A DNA stretch of 64,000 nucleotides, from NCBI RefSeq assembly GCF_000696305.2, contig NZ_AOMT01000023.1, positions 1-64,000 on the forward strand. Direction: 5' to 3'. The notes below the pieces were generated by a model. It was not told the DNA's origin and ran no database searches. It was given only the letters and a program-made list of their open reading frames with translations. Shown here piece by piece: positions 15,781-26,220 of this stretch. Origin of the DNA: Moraxella bovoculi 237. Lineage in GTDB: Bacteria; Pseudomonadota; Gammaproteobacteria; Pseudomonadales; Moraxellaceae. Made by a program: the position numbers and the translations under genes. How positions within the stretch are numbered: position 1 is the first letter of the stretch; each line of letters starts with the position of its first letter.

Positions 15781-16101
15781 TTAGCATCCAAAACGTGCCA
15801 AATTCGACAGCTTGGGATTAGGCTCTGGGTTCTTGCGTAGTAGCAGTACCATTCGTCCGATGTGATGAATCACCTCGCTATCAGTGGCCTCAGCCAATGC
15901 GTTGGCGCATTCTTTGCGCTCATCGCTTGAACCTGCTGGGATTTTGATTTTGATTAATTCGTGATCATCAAGGGCGCGCGCCACTTCCTCGATGACGGTT
16001 GGTGTTAGACCGCTGCCGCCAACGATGACGACAGGATTTAGACGATGACCGATGCCGCGCAGCTCTTTTAGGTCTTGCATCTTGGATTTTTTTGAACTCA
16101 T
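15781..16101 (-). CDS. yhbY: YhbY family ribosome-associated RNA-binding protein
   Basis: A 106-residue CRM-domain protein. LRGIGHRLNPVVIVGG, the GLTP helix, ELIKIKIPAG and the IGRMVLLLRKN strand match YhbY, which binds the assembling 50S subunit. The start is placed at MSSKKSK, which follows GGAAATATTT; a TTG further up is less likely. It is divergent from rlmE (16236), a 23S rRNA methyltransferase, a conserved neighbourhood with ftsH. Confidence 0.9.
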   Translation of the reverse strand: MSSKKSKMQDLKELRGIGHRLNPVVIVGGSGLTPTVIEEVARALDDHELIKIKIPAGSSDERKECANALAEATDSEVIHHIGRMVLLLRKNPEPNPKLSNLARFGC

Positions 16102-16235
16102 AAATATTTCCAAAATAAAAAATTTGCTAAATTAATGACATTATAGCAGAAATTATCCCAAATTATCGCATAAAAATGGTAAACTAGGCCGTTATCCGTT
16201 TAACTTTTCAAAATAGACCAGAATTAACATCAGTT

Positions 16236-16868
16236 ATGGCAACTCGCATCACCAATAAGAAATTTTCCAAATCAAGCCGTGCTTGGATGAAAGAGCACAT
16301 CGATGATTATTATGTGCAAAAAGCCCAAAAAGACGGCTACAGAGCTCGCGCTGCTTACAAGTTATTAGAAATTAACGAAAAAACAGGACTTATCAAAAAA
16401 GGCATGACCGTCGTGGACTTAGGTTCAGCGCCGGGCAGTTGGTCTCAGGTGGCAGGTCAGCTTGTCGGTGATGATGGGATTTTAATTGCGTCGGATATTT
16501 TGCCAATGGATACACTTGAGAATGTGACTTTCATTCAGGGTGATTTTCGCGAACAAGAGGTTTTTGATCAGATCATGGTGGAAGTGAATGGCCGACGTGT
16601 TGATGTGGTGCTGTCCGATATGGCGCCCAATACCTCTGGGATGTCTGCTGTGGACATGCCGCGCATGATGTATCTGTGTGAGCTTGCGGTGGATTTTGCG
16701 CTGAAGGTGCTGCCTGAGGGCGGTGCGCTGATCATGAAAGTATTCCAAGGCGAGGGCTCAGCTGAACTGCGTGCTGACATGCAAAAAAAATTCAGCAAAA
16801 TCAAAAGCATCAAGCCTGCGGCAAGTCGCCCACGATCAAAAGAGATGTTCTGGGTGGCGATTAAATAG
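16236..16868 (+). CDS. rlmE: 23S rRNA (uridine-2'-O) methyltransferase RlmE
   Basis: A 210-residue SAM methyltransferase (FtsJ/RrmJ). It shows SRAWMKEHIDDYYV, the RARAAYKLLEI motif with the catalytic Lys, the SAM site VVDLGSAPGSWSQVA near residue 68, LSDMAPN near 127 and ALIMKVFQGEG near 165. It methylates U2552 of 23S rRNA. ftsH follows about 100 bases downstream in the same direction, as in E. coli. Confidence 0.95.
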   Translation: MATRITNKKFSKSSRAWMKEHIDDYYVQKAQKDGYRARAAYKLLEINEKTGLIKKGMTVVDLGSAPGSWSQVAGQLVGDDGILIASDILPMDTLENVTFIQGDFREQEVFDQIMVEVNGRRVDVVLSDMAPNTSGMSAVDMPRMMYLCELAVDFALKVLPEGGALIMKVFQGEGSAELRADMQKKFSKIKSIKPAASRPRSKEMFWVAIK

Positions 16869-16972
16869 CTGCTGCTTGGCTTGAATTTAAAGCAAGCATC
16901 CACATATAAAACAGGTAAATTAAACAATAAGGCGTTGCCCAATAGGCTTGGCGCTTGAGATAGGAAAAATTA

Positions 16973-18883
16973 GTGAGCGATATGGTAAAAAGCACCTTAT
17001 TATGGTTGGTGATTATCGGCGTGGTGGTTGCGATTTTTAGCAATCTTGACCGCACCAATGCCGATGCTGATCAACTGAATTATTCGTCATTCGTCACCGC
17101 GGTATCCAAAGGTGAGATCAAGGAAGTGAAGATCGATGGCGAAGAGATCTCGGGTACGAAAGTAAACGGCTCAGAGTTTGAGACTGTGCGTCCTGCCATC
17201 AGCGATGATGAGTTGATGCCGTTATTGCGTGAGCATAATGTAGAGGTGCAGGGCACCATGCCTGAACGTCAAGGCCTGGGTTCTCAGCTACTCATCGCGG
17301 CTTTCCCGATTTTGCTTATTATCGGTCTGTTCTGGCTAATCATGCGTGGCATGAGTGGTGGTAATTCTGGCGGTGGCATGGGCGGTCGTAACCCGATGAG
17401 CTTTGGCAAGTCTAAAGCCAAAATGCTCTCAGAAGATCAGATAAAGGTTACCTTCGAGGATGTGGCAGGCTGTGAAGAATCTAAGCAGGAAGTTGTCGAG
17501 ATTGTTGATTTTCTAAGAGATCCTGCCAAATTTACCAATCTTGGTGCGACCATCCCGCGTGGCGTATTGATGGTTGGCCCTCCTGGTACTGGTAAGACAT
17601 TGCTTGCTAAGGCGATTGCAGGCGAGGCGAAGGTGCCATTTTTCTCGATCTCAGGTTCTGACTTCGTTGAGATGTTCGTGGGTGTTGGTGCCAGCCGTGT
17701 TCGTGACATGTTCGAACAAGCCAAAAAGAACGCACCTTGCATCATCTTTATTGATGAGATTGATGCGGTCGGTCGTCATCGTGGGTCAGGCATGGGCGGT
17801 GGTCATGATGAGCGTGAACAGACATTAAACCAGCTGTTGGTCGAGATGGATGGCTTTGAAGGCAACGACGGTGTCATTGTCATCGCTGCGACGAACCGTG
17901 TGGATGTATTGGATAAGGCGCTACTTCGCCCTGGTCGCTTTGACCGTCAGGTGTCGGTAGGACTGCCCGACATCAAAGGTCGTGAACAGATCCTTAATGT
18001 ACACCTTAAGAAGCTACCACAGACCATCGGCGTTGATGTGAATGCACTGGCTCGCGGTACACCTGGTTTTAGCGGTGCTCAGCTTGCCAACCTAGTGAAT
18101 GAAGCAGCGCTATTCGCAGCACGTCGCAATAAGTCACATGTGGACATGAATGACTTTGAAGATGCCAAAGACAAGCTGTATATGGGTCCTGAACGCAAAT
18201 CAATGGTGCTGCGTGAAGAGGAGCGCCGTGCGACTGCTTATCATGAAGCAGGCCATGCGCTCGTGGCTCAGCTGTTGCCGAACACCGACCCTGTACACAA
18301 GGTGACAATCATGCCACGTGGTTGGGCGCTGGGTGTGACATGGCAGCTGCCTGAACAGGATGCGGTAAGCAACTATAAGGATAAGATGCTAAATGAGCTG
18401 TCTATCCTATTCGGTGGGCGTATCGCTGAAGAGATCTTTGTGAATCGTCAATCAACCGGAGCATCGAACGACTTTGAGCGGGCAACCAAAATGGCGCGTG
18501 CCATGGTCGCGAAATACGGCATGAGCGATAATCTGGGCATCATGGTCTATGAGGCAGAAGAGCATGGCGGCTATATCGGTGGCTCTACTCGCACCATCTC
18601 AGAAGCTACCCAACAAAAAGTTGATGATGAGATTCGTCGCATCTTAGAGCAGCAATATGACGTGGCGTACAAGCTGATTGATGAGAATCATGACAAGATG
18701 CATGCGATGGTTGATGCATTGATGAAATGGGAAACCATCGACCGTGAGCAGTTCTTACAAATCATGAATGGCGAGGAGCCGCGTGAGCCCAAGGATTATC
18801 AGCATGGTGTATCATCCATTGCTGCTGCCGCACCAGTAGCGTCACCAGTGGATGAGCTCCCACCACCGTTACCAACTTCGTAA
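16973..18883 (+). CDS. ftsH: ATP-dependent zinc metalloprotease FtsH
   Basis: A 636-residue inner-membrane protease. Two transmembrane segments (about 5-22 and 102-120) flank the periplasmic domain. The AAA module has Walker A GPPGTGKT near 200, Walker [16 protein letters not shown] and the second region of homology. The zinc site is HEAGH near 424. It degrades membrane proteins and LpxC, whose gene is in this window. The start is GTG at 16973 after AGGA; an ATG nine bases later is an alternative. The C-terminus is Pro/Ala-rich. Confidence 0.96.
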   Translation: MSDMVKSTLLWLVIIGVVVAIFSNLDRTNADADQLNYSSFVTAVSKGEIKEVKIDGEEISGTKVNGSEFETVRPAISDDELMPLLREHNVEVQGTMPERQGLGSQLLIAAFPILLIIGLFWLIMRGMSGGNSGGGMGGRNPMSFGKSKAKMLSEDQIKVTFEDVAGCEESKQEVVEIVDFLRDPAKFTNLGATIPRGVLMVGPPGTGKTLLAKAIAGEAKVPFFSISGSDFVEMFVGVGASRVRDMFEQAKKNAPCIIFIDEIDAVGRHRGSGMGGGHDEREQTLNQLLVEMDGFEGNDGVIVIAATNRVDVLDKALLRPGRFDRQVSVGLPDIKGREQILNVHLKKLPQTIGVDVNALARGTPGFSGAQLANLVNEAALFAARRNKSHVDMNDFEDAKDKLYMGPERKSMVLREEERRATAYHEAGHALVAQLLPNTDPVHKVTIMPRGWALGVTWQLPEQDAVSNYKDKMLNELSILFGGRIAEEIFVNRQSTGASNDFERATKMARAMVAKYGMSDNLGIMVYEAEEHGGYIGGSTRTISEATQQKVDDEIRRILEQQYDVAYKLIDENHDKMHAMVDALMKWETIDREQFLQIMNGEEPREPKDYQHGVSSIAAAAPVASPVDELPPPLPTS

Positions 18884-18890
18884 TTATGAT

Positions 18891-18922
18891 AAAACATCGT
18901 CTAAGGGCGGTGTTTTTTTATT
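18891..18922 (+). terminator. Terminator after ftsH
   Basis: AAACATCG pairs with CGGTGTTT (one G-T pair), followed by seven T residues. Confidence 0.75.
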
Positions 18923-19027
18923 TTTAATAATAATTTGTGAATATTTGTTTACTAAATACTTGCAATTTGGCTAAAAGTTTTATAGCATGGTCAGTTTTAG
19001 AATACCCTAAAAACGGTAGAACAGATT

Positions 19028-19801
19028 ATGGCAGGTTTTATTAAGACTCAACTAAATCGCGGTAAAAAAATCATCGGCATGGGTGTAACTTTGGCAGGAG
19101 GCTATCGTACCGCCAAGCGCATTGGGGCGTTCGATGCGCCGCCTAGAGATATTTTGCCAAAATACATCCAAACCTTTTGCCGTAAGATGGTAAACTCATT
19201 CGGCGTTCAGGTCGTTCAGGTTGAGCCTGTGCCACAGACGCATGGTCTGTGGGTGTCTAACCATGTGTCGTGGCTAGACATTCCTGTCGTAGGCTCGGTC
19301 GCGCCGGTGTTCTTCTTGTCTAAGGCTGAGATTGGCGAATGGTTCATCTTTGGTAAGCTTGCCAAAGCGGGTGGGACGTTATTCATCAAGCGCGGCTCAG
19401 GCGATGTCGGCGGTGTAAGCGATCAGATTTCTGATTTCTTGCGTGGCGGGTCTTCGGTTGTGTTCTTCCCTGAGGCGACCACCACAGATGGTAAACAAAT
19501 CAAAAAAATCTACGGCAAGCTGCTACAATCAGCATTAGATACGGGGCTGCCGATCTGTCCTGTTGTGGTTGCTTATGTCGATAAGGACGGTAGCCTTTCA
19601 GACGATGCAGCCTATTATGGTAAGCGGACGATGGCGGACAGTCTACGCCGCGTCGCCGATAGTAAGGGCATCACAGCCTATGTGCTGCCACTTAAACCCA
19701 TTCATCCAAATGATAAGACGCGCAGTGAGCTGACCGCTGAGCTTCAAAAAGCAATGGAAGATGGCTTGGCAGATCTACACAAACGAGTGCTTAAGGCATA
19801 A
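19028..19801 (+). CDS. plsC: 1-acyl-sn-glycerol-3-phosphate acyltransferase
   Basis: A 257-residue membrane-associated acyltransferase. Block 1 is NHVSWLD (NHxxxxD) near residue 77, block 2 is GTLFIKRGSGD near 118 and block 3 is FFPEATTTDG near 150. It acylates lysophosphatidate in phospholipid synthesis. A hydrophobic N-terminal region anchors it. It is monocistronic with a terminator on each side. PlsC-family members with other acceptors exist, so the exact substrate is an inference. Confidence 0.85.
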   Translation: MAGFIKTQLNRGKKIIGMGVTLAGGYRTAKRIGAFDAPPRDILPKYIQTFCRKMVNSFGVQVVQVEPVPQTHGLWVSNHVSWLDIPVVGSVAPVFFLSKAEIGEWFIFGKLAKAGGTLFIKRGSGDVGGVSDQISDFLRGGSSVVFFPEATTTDGKQIKKIYGKLLQSALDTGLPICPVVVAYVDKDGSLSDDAAYYGKRTMADSLRRVADSKGITAYVLPLKPIHPNDKTRSELTAELQKAMEDGLADLHKRVLKA

Positions 19802-19803
19802 TA

Positions 19804-19834
19804 AAAATCGGACAGCGCTGCGTTGTCCGATTTT
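19804..19834. terminator. Terminator between plsC and fkpB
   Basis: AAAATCGGACA (19804-19814) pairs perfectly with TGTCCGATTTT (19824-19834), flanked by A and T runs. It serves both convergent genes. Confidence 0.88.
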
Positions 19835-19855
19835 GTTTGTATTTATAATCGCCAC

Positions 19856-20341
19856 CTAAACGAACTTTAGTCCGCTCTCGCCTTTTGGCGTGACTTTGAA
19901 GATTTTTACCTTAAACAAGACATCTTGTCCTGCCAATGGATGATTAAAATCCACTTTAACCTCGTCTTCGGTCACTTCACTGATGACGCCGGCTAGGGTG
20001 TTTTGTCCTTTGTCGGCAAATTCCATCATCATGCCCACCACGGGATTTGGCTCGGATAGGCTGAATTTGGCACGCGGAAAACTTTGTACGTTCTCACCAT
20101 TCCATTCGCCAAAAGCCTGATCGGGTGGTAGATGAGCGGTGCGAGTGTCACCTGCTTTTAGGTTGATGAGTACCTGCTCGAATCCTGCCAATAGGCTTTC
20201 ATCGCCAATGGTTAATGTCACAGGCTCATCTCGTCCAAAAGTGGAATCGATGATGGTGCCGTTGGGCAGACTAACCTCAAAATGCAGGCTGACGGTACTG
20301 CCATCTGTGATGCGAATCTCTTCATTGGGTAAAATGTTCAT
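19856..20341 (-). CDS. fkpB: FKBP-type peptidyl-prolyl isomerase (FkpB/SlpA-like)
   Basis: A 161-residue cytoplasmic FKBP of the SlyD/SlpA type: DGSTVSLHFEVSLPNGTIIDST, an inserted IF domain (DQAFGEWNGENVQSFPRAKF) and NHPLAGQDVLFKVKIFKV. There is no His-rich tail, so FkpB rather than SlyD fits. In E. coli the order is ileS-lspA-fkpB-ispH; here the same order holds on the minus strand but with a Slam cassette inserted between lspA and fkpB. The start is at MNILPNEE after GGAAAA. Confidence 0.85.
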   Translation of the reverse strand: MNILPNEEIRITDGSTVSLHFEVSLPNGTIIDSTFGRDEPVTLTIGDESLLAGFEQVLINLKAGDTRTAHLPPDQAFGEWNGENVQSFPRAKFSLSEPNPVVGMMMEFADKGQNTLAGVISEVTEDEVKVDFNHPLAGQDVLFKVKIFKVTPKGESGLKFV

Positions 20342-20444
20342 GTAATTTTCCAAATACAAATAAGCGCAAAGTTTACCACAGCTGGCGACTATAGTAAAAT
20401 GCGTACCGGGTTTTGGTGAAAAATAGCGCTGTCAGACGGATGTA

Positions 20445-20479
20445 TTTAAAAAACCAAACAAGGGCGGGTAAGTGCCCTT
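20445..20479 (-). terminator. Terminator after the Slam gene
   Basis: On the minus strand AAGGGC and GCCCTT (20460-20479) form a hairpin, followed within a few bases by a run of T residues (20447-20452). It ends the lipoprotein-Slam transcript. Confidence 0.65.
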
Positions 20480-20494
20480 TGTCATGATGGCAGG

Positions 20495-21859
20495 CTAAAA
20501 TTTACGATTGATTGATAAAAAAAGCTGTGTATTTTTTGTGTCGTGGGCAAAGTGATTGCTGTCAATGCGCTCAAATCGTAAATGCAGGCTTGGATAATAA
20601 CCTTTATAAGCCAGTTTTTGATGCCAAATGCGGTGTTCGGTTTGGTAGCGCAAATCATCTCTTTTGATGCCAAAGAAATCTATGTCTTGATAACTGCGTC
20701 TACCCACGCTGATTTGATGACCTGTGCCAAGACTTCCCCATAATTTATCCAGACCTGCAAATATCGTGCCTTGTTGGTGGCTTTCGCTCATGTCATTGAC
20801 ATCGTCTTTGATGAAATGAATGCCAAGATAATAATAAGGACTGCTGCGGTGATTGAGGCTTAGAGTTGCCATGTGGCTTGTGCCGTCTAAAAATGTTCTT
20901 GTTTTGTGTTTTTTATTGGCGATGTCGATTTCAATACCGCCTCGATGGCTAGACCCAATGAGTTTATGGGCGGATAACCTTAGCCCTTGGGTTGTTGAAT
21001 AAGGGTTGTTACCAAAGTGGCGCACCTGCTGATAAATGCCAAGACCAAATTGTTCGTCAAAACTTTGATAAGATAAGCTTGGTGAAATCTCGGCAGTGAC
21101 ATCGTTATATGCTTTATTATCCCAATAATATTTACCATGAACAGATGCGCCCACTTCTAAGGACAGATGGTCTTTTAGGTAATGATTCTTTGAGATATTG
21201 GCGCTATAGCCTATGCCGTGGGCGGATTCTGCTTTGGGCAGTTGCCAGTCTTGGTATTGGCTGGTGCTTGGGGCGTTATTGACATTGTCATCATCCAAAT
21301 AACGCATGGCAAAACGCGTCTTGGTTTGGTTTAGCTCTTTGAATTGTTGAGTTAAGCTGTTCAATACATTGCTAGGTAGGTTGTCATCTTGTTTAGCAAT
21401 GCTAAATTCATCTTGGGCAAGACGAATCTGGTGGTTGGCAAGGTATGCCAAAATAAGCCGTACCCGTATGGGGGTGAGCTCTGGGTTTTGGTGTAGAATC
21501 TGTTGATAATGATGAATTGCTTGCCTGATGTCTTGTTGTTCTTGTATGACCGCTTGGGCGTATAGATACAAAATTTCATCTTTGTCGCTCACGGTTGCAT
21601 AAACAGGCAGCAGAATCTGTAAGCCATTCACATCATTTCTGTCGACGGCTTGGCTAATGACTTCATTAAATAGCGTGATGTCCGCCAAAAGCTCTTTTTC
21701 GGTCAGCTGTAGCATGTCAACGGTGGCAGGTTCGTTGGCGCTGGCGCTGTGTATCAATGAGCGATGGGTAAAGGACGGTTCATCTTTTGGTGTATTGGCA
21801 AGCACAAAGCTTGGTAATAAACATACTACCAAGCTTGTGATAAATAATGGGCGATTCAT
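20495..21859 (-). CDS. Slam (surface lipoprotein assembly modulator, DUF560)
   Basis: A 454-residue outer-membrane protein. A signal peptide (about 1-21, ending VLANT) is followed by TPR-like helices (residues 50-165, e.g. AIHHYQQILHQNPELTPIRVRLILAYL) and a C-terminal beta-barrel from about 170 with alternating aromatic strands, ending in F (LFLSINRKF), as outer-membrane barrels do. This matches Slam proteins of Neisseria and Moraxella that move lipoproteins to the cell surface. The probable client is the lipoprotein encoded immediately upstream, 13 bases away. Confidence 0.88.
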   Translation of the reverse strand: MNRPLFITSLVVCLLPSFVLANTPKDEPSFTHRSLIHSASANEPATVDMLQLTEKELLADITLFNEVISQAVDRNDVNGLQILLPVYATVSDKDEILYLYAQAVIQEQQDIRQAIHHYQQILHQNPELTPIRVRLILAYLANHQIRLAQDEFSIAKQDDNLPSNVLNSLTQQFKELNQTKTRFAMRYLDDDNVNNAPSTSQYQDWQLPKAESAHGIGYSANISKNHYLKDHLSLEVGASVHGKYYWDNKAYNDVTAEISPSLSYQSFDEQFGLGIYQQVRHFGNNPYSTTQGLRLSAHKLIGSSHRGGIEIDIANKKHKTRTFLDGTSHMATLSLNHRSSPYYYLGIHFIKDDVNDMSESHQQGTIFAGLDKLWGSLGTGHQISVGRRSYQDIDFFGIKRDDLRYQTEHRIWHQKLAYKGYYPSLHLRFERIDSNHFAHDTKNTQLFLSINRKF

Positions 21860-21872
21860 GCCTTATTCAGAC

Positions 21873-22589
21873 TTATTTTTTTGCACCGTACGCACCTGCG
21901 ATGCTGCCATCAGCATTACGATAGGTGCCACCAAGCTCAGCTGCATTCGCGCCATAGAATTGACCTTTGGTGCTGATGCCTTTATTTGTGCCTGAGAAGG
22001 TGTTACCAGTAATGGCACCAGTTAGGGCGGTATCGCCGACTGTGCCAGTCAGCTTCTTATTGCCGTAGTCAACATTGAAATTGGCTCTGACATTGTTGGC
22101 GTTGCCATTGGCAAAATGAACGCCGTTACCCTTATAGGTGGCGGTGCCTGTGTTTGGCATGTTGGTGGTTGGTGTGCCTTGTGCAAATAGGAAGACTTCA
22201 CCCTTGGTGTTTTCACGGACATAGCCGTAGCGAGTATAAGCAAGGTTTGAGCTACCGCCAACGCGAGCCATGTTGTTTGCATTTATATTAAGTGTGCCCA
22301 CCTGAAAGCCGCGTGGGATAAAGTCTACCGCCTGACCGTTAACCACCACCTGATTCACGCTGGGGCTATTGCTAAGAGCGGTGCTGGCACCCGCCTTGTT
22401 ATTGGCGATGTTCATTTTTGTGCCTTGAATGCCTGATGTACTTGGCTGTGTGGGTTTGGTTGGGGTGCTTGGCTGAGTATTTGGGATGCCGCTGGGTGCA
22501 GCTGGGGTAGATGAGCCACCATTGCTGCTGCTACAAGCAGTTAAGCCAACGGCAATTAACCCGATTAGAGGTAATAGGGGGGTACGCAC
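21873..22589 (-). CDS. Slam-dependent surface lipoprotein, TbpB-like barrel
   Basis: A 238-residue lipoprotein. The lipobox is LTAC near residue 19, followed by a Ser/Pro/Thr-rich linker to about 55. The C-terminal 100 residues show the TbpB/factor-H-binding-like barrel signature GQFYGANAAELGGTYRN, with repeated GTxxGDTALTGAITGNTF strands. Such proteins bind host or haem ligands at the surface; the ligand here is unknown. The start is GTG after GGAG. It is the first gene of a two-gene operon with slam. No TonB receptor is adjacent, unlike the hemophilin loci. Confidence 0.85.
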   Translation of the reverse strand: MRTPLLPLIGLIAVGLTACSSSNGGSSTPAAPSGIPNTQPSTPTKPTQPSTSGIQGTKMNIANNKAGASTALSNSPSVNQVVVNGQAVDFIPRGFQVGTLNINANNMARVGGSSNLAYTRYGYVRENTKGEVFLFAQGTPTTNMPNTGTATYKGNGVHFANGNANNVRANFNVDYGNKKLTGTVGDTALTGAITGNTFSGTNKGISTKGQFYGANAAELGGTYRNADGSIAGAYGAKK

Positions 22590-22610
22590 ACAATGCTCCT
22601 TTTGGGTGGG

Positions 22611-22697
22611 AATCTCGTTTGATGAGATTGGTTGACTTGCTCGTTGTGGTGGAACATTGTCGTTTTATTGACAATTTTTCGCCATTTTATTGATAAT
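22611..22697 (-). promoter_or_regulatory. Hairpins and direct repeats in the lipoprotein leader
   Basis: AATCTC/GAGATT (22611-22629) and ATTGTC/GACAAT (22656-22675) can form hairpins in the roughly 140-base leader. TTTTATTGACAAT at 22663 and TTTTATTGATAAT at 22685 are near-identical direct repeats 22 bases apart, two helical turns. They could bind a regulator or fold in the RNA. Confidence 0.4.
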
Positions 22698-22736
22698 CTT
22701 ACTAAAGTTGACAGATTTGTTTCGATGCTTAGATGG

Positions 22737-22766
22737 ATTATAGCCAAACAGCAAAGACAAAAGCAA
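22737..22766 (-). promoter_or_regulatory. Promoter of the lipoprotein-Slam operon
   Basis: On the minus strand TATAAT (22737-22742) follows TTGCTT (22761-22766) by 18 bases. It gives a leader of about 140 bases before the GTG start. Confidence 0.5.
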
Positions 22767-22804
22767 GTAATTTTTAAAGCATTGATTGTGATTATTTAAG
22801 GATG

Positions 22805-23314
22805 TTAATGATTTTTTTGTCGTTTTTTCTCCAAAAACAGCATATCAATAACTACCAATGCCATACCGACACAGATACCGATATCAGCAATGTTAAAGAT
22901 GGGATAATGCCACACATTGGCATAATGTACATGAATAAAATCAATCACATAACCATGTAAGAAGCGATCAATCACATTGCCAATCGCGCCACCAAGTACC
23001 AAAGCCAGGCCCCATGATAGGATTTTGGCAGTTTTTGGAATTTGGCGCAGATAGCTTATGATGAATATCGACACGGCCAAACCTAGAATGGCAAAGAAAT
23101 ATTTCTGCCAACCGCCGGCATTCGCCAAGAAGCTAAATGCTGCGCCATAATTATAAGCAAGCGTCCAATTGAGCACAGGCGGTATTACATCCACCGTCTC
23201 GTGTAACTCAAATGTGCTGTTGAAATAATATTTGGTCAGCTGGTCGAGAATGAGCATAGCAAGCGCAATCAAGTAAAATTTCATTGCGCCTTTGCCATTG
23301 GCTTGATTAGGCAT
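22805..23314 (-). CDS. lspA: Lipoprotein signal peptidase LspA
   Basis: A 169-residue inner-membrane aspartic protease with four transmembrane segments. Catalytic Asp residues are in GNVIDR near 117 and FNIADIG near 143; [12 protein letters not shown] is the conserved second block. It cleaves prolipoproteins at the lipidated Cys, including the several lipoproteins of this window. The start overlaps the end of ileS; a second ATG (MKFYL, 23284) is possible. The order ileS-lspA is conserved. Confidence 0.93.
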   Translation of the reverse strand: MPNQANGKGAMKFYLIALAMLILDQLTKYYFNSTFELHETVDVIPPVLNWTLAYNYGAAFSFLANAGGWQKYFFAILGLAVSIFIISYLRQIPKTAKILSWGLALVLGGAIGNVIDRFLHGYVIDFIHVHYANVWHYPIFNIADIGICVGMALVVIDMLFLEKKRQKNH

Positions 23315-26066
23315 ATTGACGATTCTCCCCGGCGCCATCTACGTTAGTAATGCAGCGGCCGCACAGCTCTGGATGGTCGGCATGAGTACCTACATCGTTG
23401 CGGATGTGCCAGCATCGGGTGCATTTTTGACCATCGGCAGGCGCAATCACAACGCCAAAGCCTTCGTCTTGGGTAATGGCGGCATCACTGGTGATGAATA
23501 CGAAACGAGCTTCATCGCCTAGCTTGGCAAGGGCATTATAGGTTGCATCATTTGCAGTGATTGCTGCTTTGGCCGTTAGGTTGGAGCTGATGATTTTGTC
23601 GCCGCGAGCTTCTTCGATGGCTTTATTCACCAAATCTTTGGCATCTAAAATCGCCTTCCAGTCATCGGCAGTGATGTCAGTCATGGCAGGTGTTGGTAGT
23701 TCATACCATTCATCAGCAAAGACGTATTTGTGCGTGTCATCGCTGCGGATAAAGCCCCATGCTTCTTGGGCGGTAAATGGCAGAATCGGAGCGATCCAAC
23801 GCACCACCGCTTGAGCGATGTGGTATAGGGCGGTCTGAGCGGAGCGTCTTGGCTTTCCGTCTGCCTTGGTGGTGTAGGTTCTGTCTTTGATGATGTCAAG
23901 GTAGAATCCGCCAAGGCTCTGCGAGCAGAACATCGATACCGCTTGGACGACTTGGTGGAAATCCATGTCGTTATAAGACTTAACGATGGTGTCTTGGGTG
24001 TCCTTGGCTAGGTGTAAGATAAATTTATCAAGGCTGACCAATTCATCTAATGTAATGCTGTCAGTCGCAGGGTTAAAATCGCTGGTGTTGGCAAGTAAGA
24101 AGCGAAGTGTGTTACGAATACGGCGATAATTATCAACCGCGCCCGCGAATACCTTCTGACCTGCGCTCATCTCATAGCGATAGTCGGCAGAAGCGATCCA
24201 TAGGCGAAGCATGTCCGCACCTGTCTTGTCGATCTGTTTTTGTGGTTCGATGATGTTACCAAGAGATTTACTCATCTTGTGACCTTTTTCGTCCACGACG
24301 AAACCGTGTGTCAGCACCTGCTTAAATGGTGCGCGACCGTAGATTGCTTCACTGGTCAGTAGCGATGTCTGGAACCAGCCACGATGCTGATCTGAGCCTT
24401 CTAGGTACATATCAGCAGGGTTGGTTAGGCTGCCGTCTTGGTCAAGCACCGCAAAATGTGTCGTCCCTGAGTCGAACCAGACATCAAGTGTGTCCGTGAC
24501 TTTGTTATAATCTTTGGCATCATCGCCCAGAAAGTCGCTGGCATTTGCATCAAACCATGCTTCAATGCCGTCTTGCTCGATGACTTTGGCGACTTTCTCG
24601 ATTAATTCTGACGTCTGTGGATGCAGTTCGTCGGTTTCTTTATGGGTGAAGAATGCAATCGGCACACCCCAAGTGCGTTGACGGCTGATACACCAGTCAG
24701 GACGACCTTCAACCATGGCTTCGATGCGGTTTTGGCCCCATGATGGTGTCCAAGTGACGTTCTTGATGTCGTCTAGGGCTTTTTGGCGCAGTCCGCCTTT
24801 TTCCATGCTGATGAACCATTGCGGGGTCGCACGGAAGATGATTGGCGTTTTGTGTCGCCAGCAATGTGGATAGCTGTGGCGGGTTTTGCTATGCTTGAGC
24901 AGATTGCCGGTGCTTTCTAGGGTTTCGATGATTTTTGGCTGAGCTTTATAAATATGCTCGCCAACGAATACTTTGGCGTTGTCCAGATATACGCCGGTAT
25001 CGCCGACGGGATTTTCAACTGGTAAGTTGTATTTGCTACCGACGACATAGTCATCCACACCGTGGGCGGGGGCAGTATGCACAAGACCTGTACCGCTGTC
25101 GGTGGTGACGTGTTCGCCTAGGATGAGCGGCACTTGACGATTGCTGATGAGCGGGTGCTGAGCAAGGCTGTGCTCCAGCGCATCGCCTTGAACGGTGGCA
25201 ATCTCGCCTAGGTTATCAAGCTCAAGTTCTGTTAGTACATTCTCCACAAGTTCACTGGCTAGTAGTAGAACGCCCTTAGCGGTCTTGATGAAGCTATAAT
25301 TCTCGTGCGGACTGATGGAGATGGCTTGGTTGGCAGGCAGTGTCCAAGGCGTGGTGGTCCAGATAACAGCAAATGCCGGCTCATTAAGGGCAATACCTTT
25401 GATGTCGGTCAATTCAAAACCCACAAAAATCGCATCAGACGTCTTGTCTTGATATTCTACCTCGGCTTCAGCCAGTGCAGAACCACAGTCTAGGCACCAG
25501 TTTACAGGCTTCATGCCACGCACAATGTGACCGTTATCGTAGATCTTGCCCAAAGCTCGTACGATGTTGGCTTCTTGCTTGAAATTCATGGTGAGATAAG
25601 GTTTATCCCAGTCGCCAAGCACACCTAAGCGTTTAAAATCTGCTTTTTGAAGTTCGATTTGGCTGGTGGCATATTCTCGGCACAGCTTACGAAATTCAGT
25701 GGCGTTTACCTTTTGACCGACTTTACCGACTTGTTGTTCTACTTTTTGTTCGATTGGCAGACCGTGGCAATCCCAGCCAGGTACATACACGGCATCATAG
25801 CCAGATAGGTTTTTTGATTTGGTGATGATGTCTTTTAGGACCTTATTGACCGCATGCCCTAGGTGAATCTGACCGTTGGCGTATGGAGGGCCATCATGTA
25901 GGATGTATTTGGGCAGGCCTTGCTTAGCTTGGCGAACTTGTTTATATAGTTCGTCATTTTCCCATTCGTCCAGCCATTTCGGTTCGCGTTTGGCGAGATC
26001 GGCGCGCATGGGAAAAGGGGTGTCAGCAAGGTTTAGGGTGTTTTTGTAGTCTTTTTGGTCGGTCAT
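23307..26066 (-). CDS. ileS: Isoleucyl-tRNA synthetase
   Basis: A 919-residue class I synthetase. It has the HIGH motif as HLGHA near residue 68 (in [13 protein letters not shown]), an editing CP1 domain with TTPWTLPAN, the KMSKS loop near 600 and a C-terminal zinc-binding CTRCWH...CGRC pair. Length and order match bacterial type 1 IleRS. It overlaps lspA by eight bases. Confidence 0.97.
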   Translation of the reverse strand: MTDQKDYKNTLNLADTPFPMRADLAKREPKWLDEWENDELYKQVRQAKQGLPKYILHDGPPYANGQIHLGHAVNKVLKDIITKSKNLSGYDAVYVPGWDCHGLPIEQKVEQQVGKVGQKVNATEFRKLCREYATSQIELQKADFKRLGVLGDWDKPYLTMNFKQEANIVRALGKIYDNGHIVRGMKPVNWCLDCGSALAEAEVEYQDKTSDAIFVGFELTDIKGIALNEPAFAVIWTTTPWTLPANQAISISPHENYSFIKTAKGVLLLASELVENVLTELELDNLGEIATVQGDALEHSLAQHPLISNRQVPLILGEHVTTDSGTGLVHTAPAHGVDDYVVGSKYNLPVENPVGDTGVYLDNAKVFVGEHIYKAQPKIIETLESTGNLLKHSKTRHSYPHCWRHKTPIIFRATPQWFISMEKGGLRQKALDDIKNVTWTPSWGQNRIEAMVEGRPDWCISRQRTWGVPIAFFTHKETDELHPQTSELIEKVAKVIEQDGIEAWFDANASDFLGDDAKDYNKVTDTLDVWFDSGTTHFAVLDQDGSLTNPADMYLEGSDQHRGWFQTSLLTSEAIYGRAPFKQVLTHGFVVDEKGHKMSKSLGNIIEPQKQIDKTGADMLRLWIASADYRYEMSAGQKVFAGAVDNYRRIRNTLRFLLANTSDFNPATDSITLDELVSLDKFILHLAKDTQDTIVKSYNDMDFHQVVQAVSMFCSQSLGGFYLDIIKDRTYTTKADGKPRRSAQTALYHIAQAVVRWIAPILPFTAQEAWGFIRSDDTHKYVFADEWYELPTPAMTDITADDWKAILDAKDLVNKAIEEARGDKIISSNLTAKAAITANDATYNALAKLGDEARFVFITSDAAITQDEGFGVVIAPADGQKCTRCWHIRNDVGTHADHPELCGRCITNVDGAGENRQYA

Positions 26067-26220
26067 GGCGGTGGCTCTTGTGTCAATAAATCAAATAACA
26101 AGGTATTATAAGACAAAAGGGCAGATTTGGCAAAAGTTCACTAAAAAATGCTGGTAATTTTAATCGCTGTGGATATAATACACAAAATTACAATTCGGAA
26201 AATTTAGAAAAGGTTTTAAC

